NCBI GenBank assembly: GCA_965214875.1
Contig: OZ243980.1
Span: 1,860,001-1,924,000, forward strand
Source: CBDAUN01 sp965214875
Lineage (GTDB): Bacteria; Pseudomonadota; Gammaproteobacteria; Arenicellales; JAJDZL01
DNA length: 64,000 nucleotides
Direction: 5' to 3'
Part shown: positions 25,184 through 33,162 of the stretch, in pieces
Layout: every line of letters begins with the position of its first letter
Position numbering within the stretch: position 1 is the first letter of the stretch
Notes under the pieces: generated by a model
What the model was told of the DNA's origin: nothing
The model's input: the letters and a program-made list of their open reading frames with translations, nothing else
Databases searched by the model: none
Program-made: the position numbers and the translations under genes

Positions 25184-27247
25184 GTGCGAGATCCGAGATA
25201 TGACGTTCTGTTCGAGCCGGTACGGCTCGGTCCGGTGACGGCGCGCAATCGGTTCTATCAGGTGCCTCATTGCAGTGGCATGGGATATGCCAACCCGCGT
25301 GCCGCAGCTGCCATGAGAGGCACTAAGGCGCAAGGCGGCTGGGCAGTCGTGTCAACAGAAGAATGCGAGATCCACCACACCTCGGATGTCTCTCCCTACA
25401 TCGAACAGATCCTCTGGGACGATTCGGACATGCCCAACCATTCGCTGATGGTTGACGCGGTCCATGAGCATGGCGCACTGGCCGCGATCGAATTGGCGCA
25501 CAACGGCATTGAAGCGCCCAACCTTAAATCAAGATCGATTCCGCTAGCCCCTTCTGCCGGCGCTTCTTCAGCTGGGTACTACCCGGTGCAAGCGCGCGCA
25601 ATGACCAAGCAGAATATCAAGGAAATTAGAAAAGCCTATCGTGATGCGGCTCTACGGGCGCGATCCATCGGCTTCGATATAGTCTACGTCTATTCGGGGC
25701 ATGGGTTGACGTTGCCGACCCACTTCCTTTCAACGAAGTACAACCGCCGCACCGACGAATACGGCGGACCTTTGCAAAATCGTATGCGGTTTTTGCGCGA
25801 AATTCTCGAAGACACCAAGGATGCGGTCGGCGACACCTGCGCGATTGCAGTTCGGATTTCAGTCGACACCTCTTGGGGAGCCGACAACATTGAAGTAGAT
25901 CAAGAAAGTCTTGATGTGATTAGCGCACTAGCTGAATTACCCGATCTTTGGGATGTCAATCTGAGCCGTTGGAAAGATGATTCAGCCACTTCTCGCTTCA
26001 AACCAGAAGGGTTTCAGCGTCAATACATCAAGATGGTCAAGAATCTGACGACAAAACCAGTTGTCGGCGTCGGAAGGTTTACCTCTCCAGACACCATGGT
26101 GGCGCAAATTCAAGAGGGCGTGCTGGACATGATTGGAGCCGCTCGTCCTTCTATTGCCGATCCTTACTTGCCGAAAAAAATCGAAGAGGGCAGGATAGAA
26201 GATATCCGAGAATGCATTGGCTGCAATATATGCGTTACTGGCGATTTCACGAAGACGCCGATGCGTTGCACACAAAACCCCACTGTCGGTGAAGAGTGGC
26301 GCAGAGGATGGCATCCAGAGATTGTTCCGGACCGCAGCGGCGATGAGTCTGTTTTGATTGTCGGCGCAGGGCCGGCGGGTCTCGAGTGTGCAAGAACGCT
26401 TGCTAAGCGCGGCTATCGGGTAACTTTAGCTGAAGCATCGACTGAGCTCGGAGGGCGTGTCAGCTTGGAGAGCAATCTGCCAGGCCTATCGGCGTGGAGC
26501 AGGGTGCGAGACTATCGGATTCAGCAGATCTCAACACTGAAGAATGTGGAAATTTTCCTCGACAGTCGCATGGATTGCGGTGCTGTGATAGAGTTTGGCG
26601 CGAATCGCGTTGTGCTTGCCACCGGTGCGAAATGGCGAAAGGATGGCGTTGGACGCTGGGATGACTTCACGATTACCGAACGCGGCGCCGCCATGACCTT
26701 CACTCCGGACGATGTGATGGCAGGCAATTTGCCGAAAGGAAACGTGATCGTCTATGACGATGATCACTTCTATATGGGTGGGTTGCTCGCCGAAGTAATA
26801 GCTTCAGGAAACGCGGAAGTTACGCTAGCAACGCCGGCACCTGATGTGTCGCATTGGACCCACAACACGCTGGAGCAGACTCGCATTCAAGCTCATTTGA
26901 TCAATATGGGCATCGCGATTCGACCGCATGCTGTGTTAAACAAAGTCGGTGATGGCGACGTTGAGTTCGAGTGCGCATTTACCGGCGAATCGTCGAGAAT
27001 CCCAATTGACGCGCTTGTAACCGTGACATCCCGAGTTCCCAATGACTATCTCCACAACGAACTCATGGACTCGAAAGACCGAACTTCCGAAGCCGGCATC
27101 CAATCCGTTGACTGCATCGGCGATTGTCTAGCTCCTGGCACCATTGCGGCTGCAGTGCATTCCGGACATTTGTGGGCAAGGGAACTTGGTTTTTCCCAAG
27201 AAGACAAATCGCCCGTCCCGTTCAAGCGTGAACTGTCGATCGTCTAA
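25184..27247 (+). CDS. Trimethylamine/histamine dehydrogenase-like flavoprotein
   Basis: A 687-residue protein with a TIM-barrel flavin domain (1 to about 370) and a C-terminal FAD/ADP-binding part (VLIVGAGPAGLECARTLA near 387). Cysteines 344, 347, 350 and 362 match the 4Fe-4S site of trimethylamine dehydrogenase (TMADH), and MRDPRYDVLFEPVRLGP matches its N-terminus, which supports the GTG start at 25184. The TMADH catalytic Tyr and His (YVYSGHG) are kept. Compared with my memory of TMADH, Tyr60 is Glu (TEECE) and Trp355 becomes Phe or shifts, while Trp264 is kept (SRWKDD). The aromatic bowl is therefore changed and another amine is probably oxidised. The electron acceptor, usually ETF, is not encoded nearby. 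Confidence 0.87.
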   Translation: MRDPRYDVLFEPVRLGPVTARNRFYQVPHCSGMGYANPRAAAAMRGTKAQGGWAVVSTEECEIHHTSDVSPYIEQILWDDSDMPNHSLMVDAVHEHGALAAIELAHNGIEAPNLKSRSIPLAPSAGASSAGYYPVQARAMTKQNIKEIRKAYRDAALRARSIGFDIVYVYSGHGLTLPTHFLSTKYNRRTDEYGGPLQNRMRFLREILEDTKDAVGDTCAIAVRISVDTSWGADNIEVDQESLDVISALAELPDLWDVNLSRWKDDSATSRFKPEGFQRQYIKMVKNLTTKPVVGVGRFTSPDTMVAQIQEGVLDMIGAARPSIADPYLPKKIEEGRIEDIRECIGCNICVTGDFTKTPMRCTQNPTVGEEWRRGWHPEIVPDRSGDESVLIVGAGPAGLECARTLAKRGYRVTLAEASTELGGRVSLESNLPGLSAWSRVRDYRIQQISTLKNVEIFLDSRMDCGAVIEFGANRVVLATGAKWRKDGVGRWDDFTITERGAAMTFTPDDVMAGNLPKGNVIVYDDDHFYMGGLLAEVIASGNAEVTLATPAPDVSHWTHNTLEQTRIQAHLINMGIAIRPHAVLNKVGDGDVEFECAFTGESSRIPIDALVTVTSRVPNDYLHNELMDSKDRTSEAGIQSVDCIGDCLAPGTIAAAVHSGHLWARELGFSQEDKSPVPFKRELSIV

Positions 27248-27266
27248 AGCCAACGTTCCCCAGGGG

Positions 27267-27995
27267 TTACCCGACAGTCGCCGCTTTGTGCGCGGCAACC
27301 ATTTCAGCAAGCGATTCGAATCTGAAGTCGACTTCAACCGGTTCGGCGACTACCGGAGTGGCGCCTGAGCCTTCTTGGCCGCTTCTGCGATCGATCCAGC
27401 AACGCGCTAATCCCATTGTAGCTGCCGGCACCATGTCGTGATAAAGGCTTTGCGCAGTATGCAAAATTTCGGATCTGGCAATGCCCATCTTTGCAAGATT
27501 TTCGAGCATGTATTCAAAATTCCGAATGGAGGGCTTATATGACCCGATGTCCTCCGCAGTATCGACGGCATCGAAATCCACTTCCAGATGCAGGCTGCTC
27601 TTCGCAAAACCTCTGTTGTCAACGTTCGATAGAACCACTAGCTTGTAGTGCTGCTTGAGATATTGTAAAGATTCAGCGGAATCTGAAAACGCCGGCCATT
27701 GCGCGATCGACTCGCTGAATCGCGCATGGTCACTTTCGCTAGCAGCAATTCCTTCATCGATTGCCATTTGCCGATGAACTTCTTGTAGCAATCGGGTGTA
27801 GGGCAGGTTGGGCTGGCGACGCTCGACGCGTGCTTCAACTTTAGCATATTGCTCTAGCGTTTCGTTCTTTGATTTGGCTTCCACGAGCGGCGAGAGCGCT
27901 AGACGTAACGCGTCATGAATTCCGGTCTCCCAGTCAATCAGAGTGCCATAGCAGTCAAACGTGAGCGCTGAATAATCATTTATTTTTAATTTCAT
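27267..27995 (-). CDS. HAD-superfamily hydrolase, haloacid dehalogenase type II-like
   Basis: A 242-residue HAD hydrolase. Motif I is FDCYGTLIDWETG with the nucleophilic aspartate near residue 14, motif II LSNVDN, motif III the lysine of GSYKPSIRNFEYML, and motif IV lies in LYHDMVPA. The pattern fits L-2-haloacid dehalogenase-type proteins, many of which act on other small phosphorylated or halogenated acids. It is convergent with the amine-dehydrogenase-like gene (20 bases between stops), so it is not in that operon. Its promoter should lie at 27996-28100. Confidence 0.85.
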   Translation of the reverse strand: MKLKINDYSALTFDCYGTLIDWETGIHDALRLALSPLVEAKSKNETLEQYAKVEARVERRQPNLPYTRLLQEVHRQMAIDEGIAASESDHARFSESIAQWPAFSDSAESLQYLKQHYKLVVLSNVDNRGFAKSSLHLEVDFDAVDTAEDIGSYKPSIRNFEYMLENLAKMGIARSEILHTAQSLYHDMVPAATMGLARCWIDRRSGQEGSGATPVVAEPVEVDFRFESLAEMVAAHKAATVG

Positions 27996-28252
27996 AGATT
28001 AATATTCTTACAAATAAGATTAAATTTGCATGAATTTTGCGGCCCTGCTGGTTCTATTGGCGTAGTTGATCCGATGCAGATTCAAAAGCAGATAGTATAA
28101 GTTCAAATTTTGATGCTTGCGATCCGAACCTGGTTCACAAGGAGGAGAGCCAGCTTAATGCGAGATTCAAATTCTCATGCTTGCCAGCAGCGCCGCTTGA
28201 TCATTCCAACTTGGTCGCCATATTTGCTATGTATGCGAGTGCGGCGTTGAAC
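27996..28252. other. Intergenic region upstream of the IS481 element
   Basis: Promoter side of the HAD gene on the minus strand. No other feature seen. It ends in TTCCA (28253-28257), the IS481 target duplication. Confidence 0.45.
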
Positions 28253-28287
28253 TTCCATGTCCGGGTTCAGATACATGTGAGACCGCA

Positions 28288-28326
28288 CGCCTCCTCCCGA
28301 AGGACGCAGTCCGAAGGGAGGAGGCG
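28288..28326 (+). repeat. Palindrome in the IS481 leader
   Basis: CGCCTCCTCCC at 28288-28298 pairs perfectly with GGGAGGAGGCG at 28316-28326; inside, GGAC pairs with GTCC around GCA, with symmetric GAA bulges. It lies between the left end and the transposase ATG at 28399 and could stop outside transcription or fold-block translation. Confidence 0.75.
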
Positions 28327-28398
28327 GGCGCGCGAAAAATTTTGAGGTAGCATAGTGCCTAACACAAATCCAGCAGCCGAAAGGCGGGAGATAGCGCT

Positions 28399-29306
28399 AT
28401 GCAAATCAAATATCCGCACCGCAAATTTTATCGCCTCGACGCGATCCGCGACGAACTTTCGCCGCAGGCCGCCGAGCGCTTCGACAGTCTCGCGCTGTTC
28501 GACCAGATTCGCCTCGAGGCGCAACCGAAGCGACCGCCCTGAAGGCGATCGGCTGCTCCCGGGCCACGCTCTACCGCTGGAAGCGGCGCCTGCGCGAGCA
28601 GGGCGTCCGCGCCCTGGCCGACCGCTGCCGCCGTCCTCGCCGGGTGCGGCGGCGCCAGTGGACCGCCGCCGAGCTCGAGCTGGTGCGCCAAACGCGCCAG
28701 CGCTTTCCGCTGTGGGGGCGCGCCAAGATCCGCGCCGTGCTGGCGCGCGAGCACGGCTTCGCGCCCAGCGCCTCCACCACCGGACGCATGATCTCCCGCC
28801 TGGTCCGCACCGGCCAGATGGTCCAGATCGACCACATGAGCGTCGCCATCGAGGCCGGCTTCTGCGTCAAGGAGTCCGAGGCCGTATGCCCGGTCTCGAA
28901 GCTTTGCTGCATGCGCGCCTACTCGCGCGCCACCGCCGCCTGCGCCTCGACGTTCCTTGACCACCTGATCCGCCAGGCGCCGTTCCCCGTCGAGTCGGTG
29001 CAGGTCGACGGCGGCAGCGAATTCATGGCCGAGTTCGAGACCGCCTGCCAGCAGCGCGGCATCGCCCTGTTCGTGCTGCCGCCCAGAAGCCCCAAATATA
29101 ACGGCTGCGTCGAGCGCGCCAACGCGGTCAGCCGCTACGAGTTCCACCAGTTCTACGACGGCGAGCTGAGCGTCGGCGCCCTCAACGTCGAACTGGCCAA
29201 ATTCGAGCGCTTCTACAACGCCTATCGGCCGCATCAGGCGCTCGGACAACGCACGCCCATGCAGGCGTATAATGAAAACTTCAACCAAAGCGCGCTTGCC
29301 GCCTGA
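28399..29306 (+). pseudogene. IS481-family transposase, frameshifted
   Basis: Starts at ATG 28399 (MQIKYPHRKFYRLDAIRDEL). The first frame ends at 28543, but family sequence has by then moved to another frame (EATALKAIGCSRATLYRW from 28527), which runs to 29306. It includes the helix-turn-helix, the DDE region with VQIDHMSV, VQVDGGSEFMAEFE and LPPRSPKYNGCVERAN, and the C-terminal FYNAYRPHQALGQRTP. Only one shift, between 28511 and 28527, prevents a full product of about 300 residues. Confidence 0.88.
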
Positions 29307-29503
29307 AAAGTCTCACATGTAGTGAACCCGTACATTCCATTCACTTGCCACAATATGCCCTTGTATAATTAGCACAGGTGTGCATATGACAATATTGATT
29401 GTAATGTATGCACAGACACCAAGTTTTACAGCTCGAGATCATCGGACTCGGCTTTTGAACTACAAAACGATCAGACCGATGGTCATATGCAAATCAATTC
29501 ATT

Positions 29504-29591
<88 letters not shown>

Positions 29592-29623
29592 ATCGACCTC
29601 CCATAACCATGAGCACGCGATAA

Positions 29624-31018
29624 ATGAGCGCCGCGATTGAAGAAGTCACTGCGATAGACCGGCAAGTCACGCTAGTCATCCCGGAGTCCGAAGTGCGCGG
29701 TCCCGTTACGGACCGATTGCGCCAGCTATCCAAAACTGTGACGCTGAAAGGCTTTCGTAAAGGCAAAGTGCCGATCAAAGTTGTTGAGTCGAAGTTCAAG
29801 CAGGGCGTTCAGCAAGAAATTTTGCATGAAAAAGTCAATGAGGCGGCATCTGCACTGATCCACGATAACGATATTTCGCCAGTGAGCCAACTAGCTCTGA
29901 AAGACTACAAAGTCAACAACGATAAAGATCATGAATTCACCCTAAGCTTCGAGGTGATGCCAAAGGTTGATGTCGCAAGCATGGCCGGCAAGTCGGTCGT
30001 ATGTTCTAAAACGACTGTGACCGATGAGGATCTAGAGAATGAAATTAAGGATTTGCTCAAAAGGAATCACAAGTGGGAAGAGGTAGACCGCCCTGCTGAA
30101 GAAGGCCATCGCGTTACCGCAAAGCTAACCTTGCGCAATGAGCGCGAGACGATCCTGAAAGTCGAACCGGCCGCCCAGTTTATTGCTACAAATAAGAGCG
30201 AAAGCGACGACGAGATTGCCGAAGGCTGTATCGGCAAAGTGCCTGCAGATGAATTTAGGATAACCTTTAAGCCGGAAGAAGATGAAACGGATGAAGATCA
30301 CGCATTGCGCTACTGCGACGTGGTTGTTGAACGAGTTGAGAGGCCATTGAAAGATGAACTAATCGACTATGTTTTTTTTAGATACGCGGTGATGGACCGT
30401 GATCAAGATAAACTGCGTGCTGCGATTCGCGCAGAGCTGGAGCAAGAAGCAACGAGGACAGATCGCAACTATCTACGGTTGCAAGTTGTAAAGCATATAT
30501 GCGACACCAACGACATAGATCCTCCAAAGGCGCTTATCCGTGAAGCAATGCTTAGCCATCTGAGAGCGCAAGGACTTTCCGATGAGATGGCGGCGGAGTA
30601 TCTCGCAAGCAATTTGTACAGTTTTTCCACGGTCGCGATGATGCGGAATGCGCACGATACGGTCGTTCAAGGAATCGCCATGCAAGCGGCGGCATCGGCG
30701 CATGATGTCAAGCCGACTCCTGAATTGCTGGACAAATATTTACGTCTCGAGGCGGAATGTTTTCCCGACCCGGAACAAGCGCATGAAGCCATGCAGGCAA
30801 ATGCAAGCCAGCACATGGACGAAGCCGTCGCCACCCGCACTACAGAGTTGATGATCGCGGATGCTGACTGTAAGAATGAACCAATGAACCTGGCCCAGGT
30901 GCGCGAGGCATCAAAAGCGCTGCTCATTAGCTTGATGCCAAAAAAGGAAGATAGCAATAAATTCGAGAGCGGCGATGATGATGATGCGGAAGCGAATCGA
31001 AGTGAACAGCAACGGTAA
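29624..31018 (+). CDS. tig: Trigger factor, ribosome-associated chaperone
   Basis: A 464-residue trigger factor. The ribosome-binding signature (TLKGFRKGKVPIKVVESKF) is at about 42-60 within the N-terminal domain; the helical C-terminal chaperone part occupies about 250-430 and ends in an acidic tail (SGDDDDAEAN). The middle peptidyl-prolyl isomerase domain (about 155-245) is poor: the usual FPEDY and LAGK landmarks are absent, so isomerase activity may be weak or lost. It is first in tig-clpP-clpX-lon, with clpP 12 bases downstream. Confidence 0.95.
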   Translation: MSAAIEEVTAIDRQVTLVIPESEVRGPVTDRLRQLSKTVTLKGFRKGKVPIKVVESKFKQGVQQEILHEKVNEAASALIHDNDISPVSQLALKDYKVNNDKDHEFTLSFEVMPKVDVASMAGKSVVCSKTTVTDEDLENEIKDLLKRNHKWEEVDRPAEEGHRVTAKLTLRNERETILKVEPAAQFIATNKSESDDEIAEGCIGKVPADEFRITFKPEEDETDEDHALRYCDVVVERVERPLKDELIDYVFFRYAVMDRDQDKLRAAIRAELEQEATRTDRNYLRLQVVKHICDTNDIDPPKALIREAMLSHLRAQGLSDEMAAEYLASNLYSFSTVAMMRNAHDTVVQGIAMQAAASAHDVKPTPELLDKYLRLEAECFPDPEQAHEAMQANASQHMDEAVATRTTELMIADADCKNEPMNLAQVREASKALLISLMPKKEDSNKFESGDDDDAEANRSEQQR

Positions 31019-31030
31019 AGAGCAATTGAT

Positions 31031-31669
31031 ATGGAGGATCGCGAGTTGAGCGGAAAACATGAAGGCGCGTCGCATGCCCAGGCCTTAGGTCTTGTGCCCA
31101 TGGTGATCGAAACCACCGGCCGCGGCGAACGGGCTTTCGACATTTATTCGAGAATGCTCAAAGAGCGCGTCATCTTTCTCGTTGGCGAAGTCGAAGACCA
31201 CATGTCCAACCTGGTAGTGGCGCAATTGCTGTATCTTGAATCCGAAGATGCCGACAAGGATATTCATCTCTATATCAACAGCCCTGGCGGCGCTGTCAAT
31301 GCCGGTCTTGCGATCTATGACACGATGCAGTTTGTCAAGCCGGATGTCAGCACTGTCTGTATTGGTCAAGCCGCTAGCATGGGAGCGCTGGTCCTTGCCG
31401 GCGGCGCAACGGGCAAGCGCCATGCGCTGCCCCATGCGCGCATGATGATCCATCAGCCGATGGGCGGATTCCGCGGACAGGCATCAGACATCGACATTCA
31501 TGCCAAGGAGATCATTCGCTTGCGCGAACGGCTCAATGAAATCATGGTCAAGCATACGAAAAAGTCGATGAAGATTATTCGCCGAGATACCGATCGAGAC
31601 AAGTTCATGAGCAGCGAGGAAGCCAAGGCATACGGCATTATCGATTCGGTTATCGAAAACCGCACTTGA
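31031..31669 (+). CDS. clpP: ATP-dependent Clp protease proteolytic subunit
   Basis: A 212-residue serine protease subunit that forms two stacked seven-membered rings and works with ClpX. The catalytic triad is visible: Ser116 in GQAASMGAL, His141 in MMIHQPMGG and Asp190 in DTDRDKF. A propeptide of about 15-20 residues precedes the usual mature start near GLVPMVIE. It follows tig by 12 bases and precedes clpX by 82, the usual operon order. Confidence 0.97.
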   Translation: MEDRELSGKHEGASHAQALGLVPMVIETTGRGERAFDIYSRMLKERVIFLVGEVEDHMSNLVVAQLLYLESEDADKDIHLYINSPGGAVNAGLAIYDTMQFVKPDVSTVCIGQAASMGALVLAGGATGKRHALPHARMMIHQPMGGFRGQASDIDIHAKEIIRLRERLNEIMVKHTKKSMKIIRRDTDRDKFMSSEEAKAYGIIDSVIENRT

Positions 31670-31751
31670 AATCCAATTTGACAAAAATCGGATTTTGTAT
31701 TCATATATCGTTGCTGATGCTGAATCAAAATTAAGGGAGACATTCGAAGAT

Positions 31752-33035
31752 ATGGCCAATAGACGTAACGGTGGCGGTAGAGATCGTGGCTTGCACTGCT
31801 CATTTTGTGGAAAGAGCCAGCACGATGTTCGAAAACTGATTGCAGGACCGTCAGTGTTTGTTTGCGACGAATGCGTTGAACTGTGCAACGACATCATCCG
31901 AAGCGAAGCGGTCGGCGATGGCGAGACGCTCGCTAGCTCCGAAATGCAATTTCCAAAACCGGCGGAAATATGCTCCATCCTCGACGAGTATGTCATCGGT
32001 CAATCGAATTCGAAGCGAGTCTTGTCAGTTGCTGTCTACAACCACTACAAGCGGGTGCATAGCAAGGAAACCGCGAACGATGTCGACATATCGAAGAGCA
32101 ATATTCTTTTGATCGGCCCGACCGGTTCAGGCAAGACATTGCTTGCTGAAACGCTGGCGCGTCAACTGAACGTCCCATTCACCATGGCGGATGCAACCAC
32201 GCTGACCGAAGCTGGTTATGTCGGTGAAGACGTAGAAAACATAATCCAGAAGCTTCTTCAAAAGTGCGACTACGATATCGAACGAGCGCAAGTGGGTATC
32301 GTCTATATCGACGAAATAGACAAAATCTCCCGAAAGTCGGACAACGTCTCCATCACTCGCGACGTATCGGGCGAGGGCGTACAACAGGCTTTACTAAAAC
32401 TGATTGAGGGCACGGTTGCTTCAGTTCCGCCGCAAGGCGGACGAAAGCACCCGCAGCAAGAATTCTTGCAAGTTGATACACGCAATGTACTGTTCATCTG
32501 CGGCGGCGCTTTTTCCGATCTCGAGCGAGTCATTCGCGCAAGAACCGAAAAAAGCGGTGTCGGATTCGGTGCCGATATCAAGTCAGAAAAGACGAATCTT
32601 GCTGAAACCCTAAGCCGAGTCGAACCTGAGGACTTGATTCGGTTCGGGCTGATCCCGGAGTTTGTTGGCCGCTTGCCAGTTGTTGCCACCCTCGAAGAAC
32701 TGGATGAGGAAGCTCTGATAAAGATCCTCGTTGAACCTCGGAACGCTCTTTGCAAACAATACAAAAAACTGTTCAAGCTTGAAGGTGTGGACTTGACCAT
32801 CAGAGACGATGCGTTGCGCTCAGTCGCAAAAAAAGCAATGGAACGCAAGACCGGCGCTCGCGGACTGCGCTCAATACTTGAAAATGCTTTGCTCGAAACA
32901 ATGTACGAATTGCCTTCAATGAGCGGTGTCAAGGAAGTTGTGGTCGATGCAGGCGTGATCAATGAAGGTTCACGACCTTTCTACATCTATGAAGAAGATT
33001 CACCTCGCCGCTTGTCTTCGAAAACAGGCAGTTGA
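31752..33035 (+). CDS. clpX: ClpX unfoldase, ATPase subunit of ClpXP
   Basis: A 427-residue AAA+ unfoldase. The zinc-binding domain has cysteines at 16, 19, 38 and 41 (CSFCGKSQ, VFVCDECVELC). Walker A GPTGSGKT is near 120-127, Walker B IVYIDEIDKI near 184, and the pore loop GYVGEDV precedes it. The ATG at 31752 is preferred over one 19 codons upstream because AGGGAGA lies 12 bases before it and the family begins there. ClpX feeds tagged or damaged proteins to ClpP. Confidence 0.97.
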   Translation: MANRRNGGGRDRGLHCSFCGKSQHDVRKLIAGPSVFVCDECVELCNDIIRSEAVGDGETLASSEMQFPKPAEICSILDEYVIGQSNSKRVLSVAVYNHYKRVHSKETANDVDISKSNILLIGPTGSGKTLLAETLARQLNVPFTMADATTLTEAGYVGEDVENIIQKLLQKCDYDIERAQVGIVYIDEIDKISRKSDNVSITRDVSGEGVQQALLKLIEGTVASVPPQGGRKHPQQEFLQVDTRNVLFICGGAFSDLERVIRARTEKSGVGFGADIKSEKTNLAETLSRVEPEDLIRFGLIPEFVGRLPVVATLEELDEEALIKILVEPRNALCKQYKKLFKLEGVDLTIRDDALRSVAKKAMERKTGARGLRSILENALLETMYELPSMSGVKEVVVDAGVINEGSRPFYIYEEDSPRRLSSKTGS

Positions 33036-33162
33036 CGATCATGGCGAGTCTGTGCAGCAAGCCCTCGGAGCGTCCAAGGGTTGAATTGTAGCGATACAGC
33101 CGCATTTTGAAGATTTTGGAAATTCAATTGGCCGATGTCTTTCACGACTAAGGAAGACTTTC

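Larger units (their letters stand above)
28258..29334 (+). mobile_element. IS481-family insertion sequence
   Basis: A 1077-bp element with ends TGTCCGGGTTCA and, read inward from the right, TGTACGGGTTCA, both followed by TACATGTGAGAC. TTCCA is duplicated at 28253-28257 and 29335-29339. The TGT ends and 5-bp duplication fit IS481. It carries a frameshifted transposase gene and a 39-nt palindrome between left end and gene. Confidence 0.95.

Noticed and set aside
28428..29288. 286-codon minus-strand open frame
   Set aside because: Antisense shadow of the IS481 transposase.
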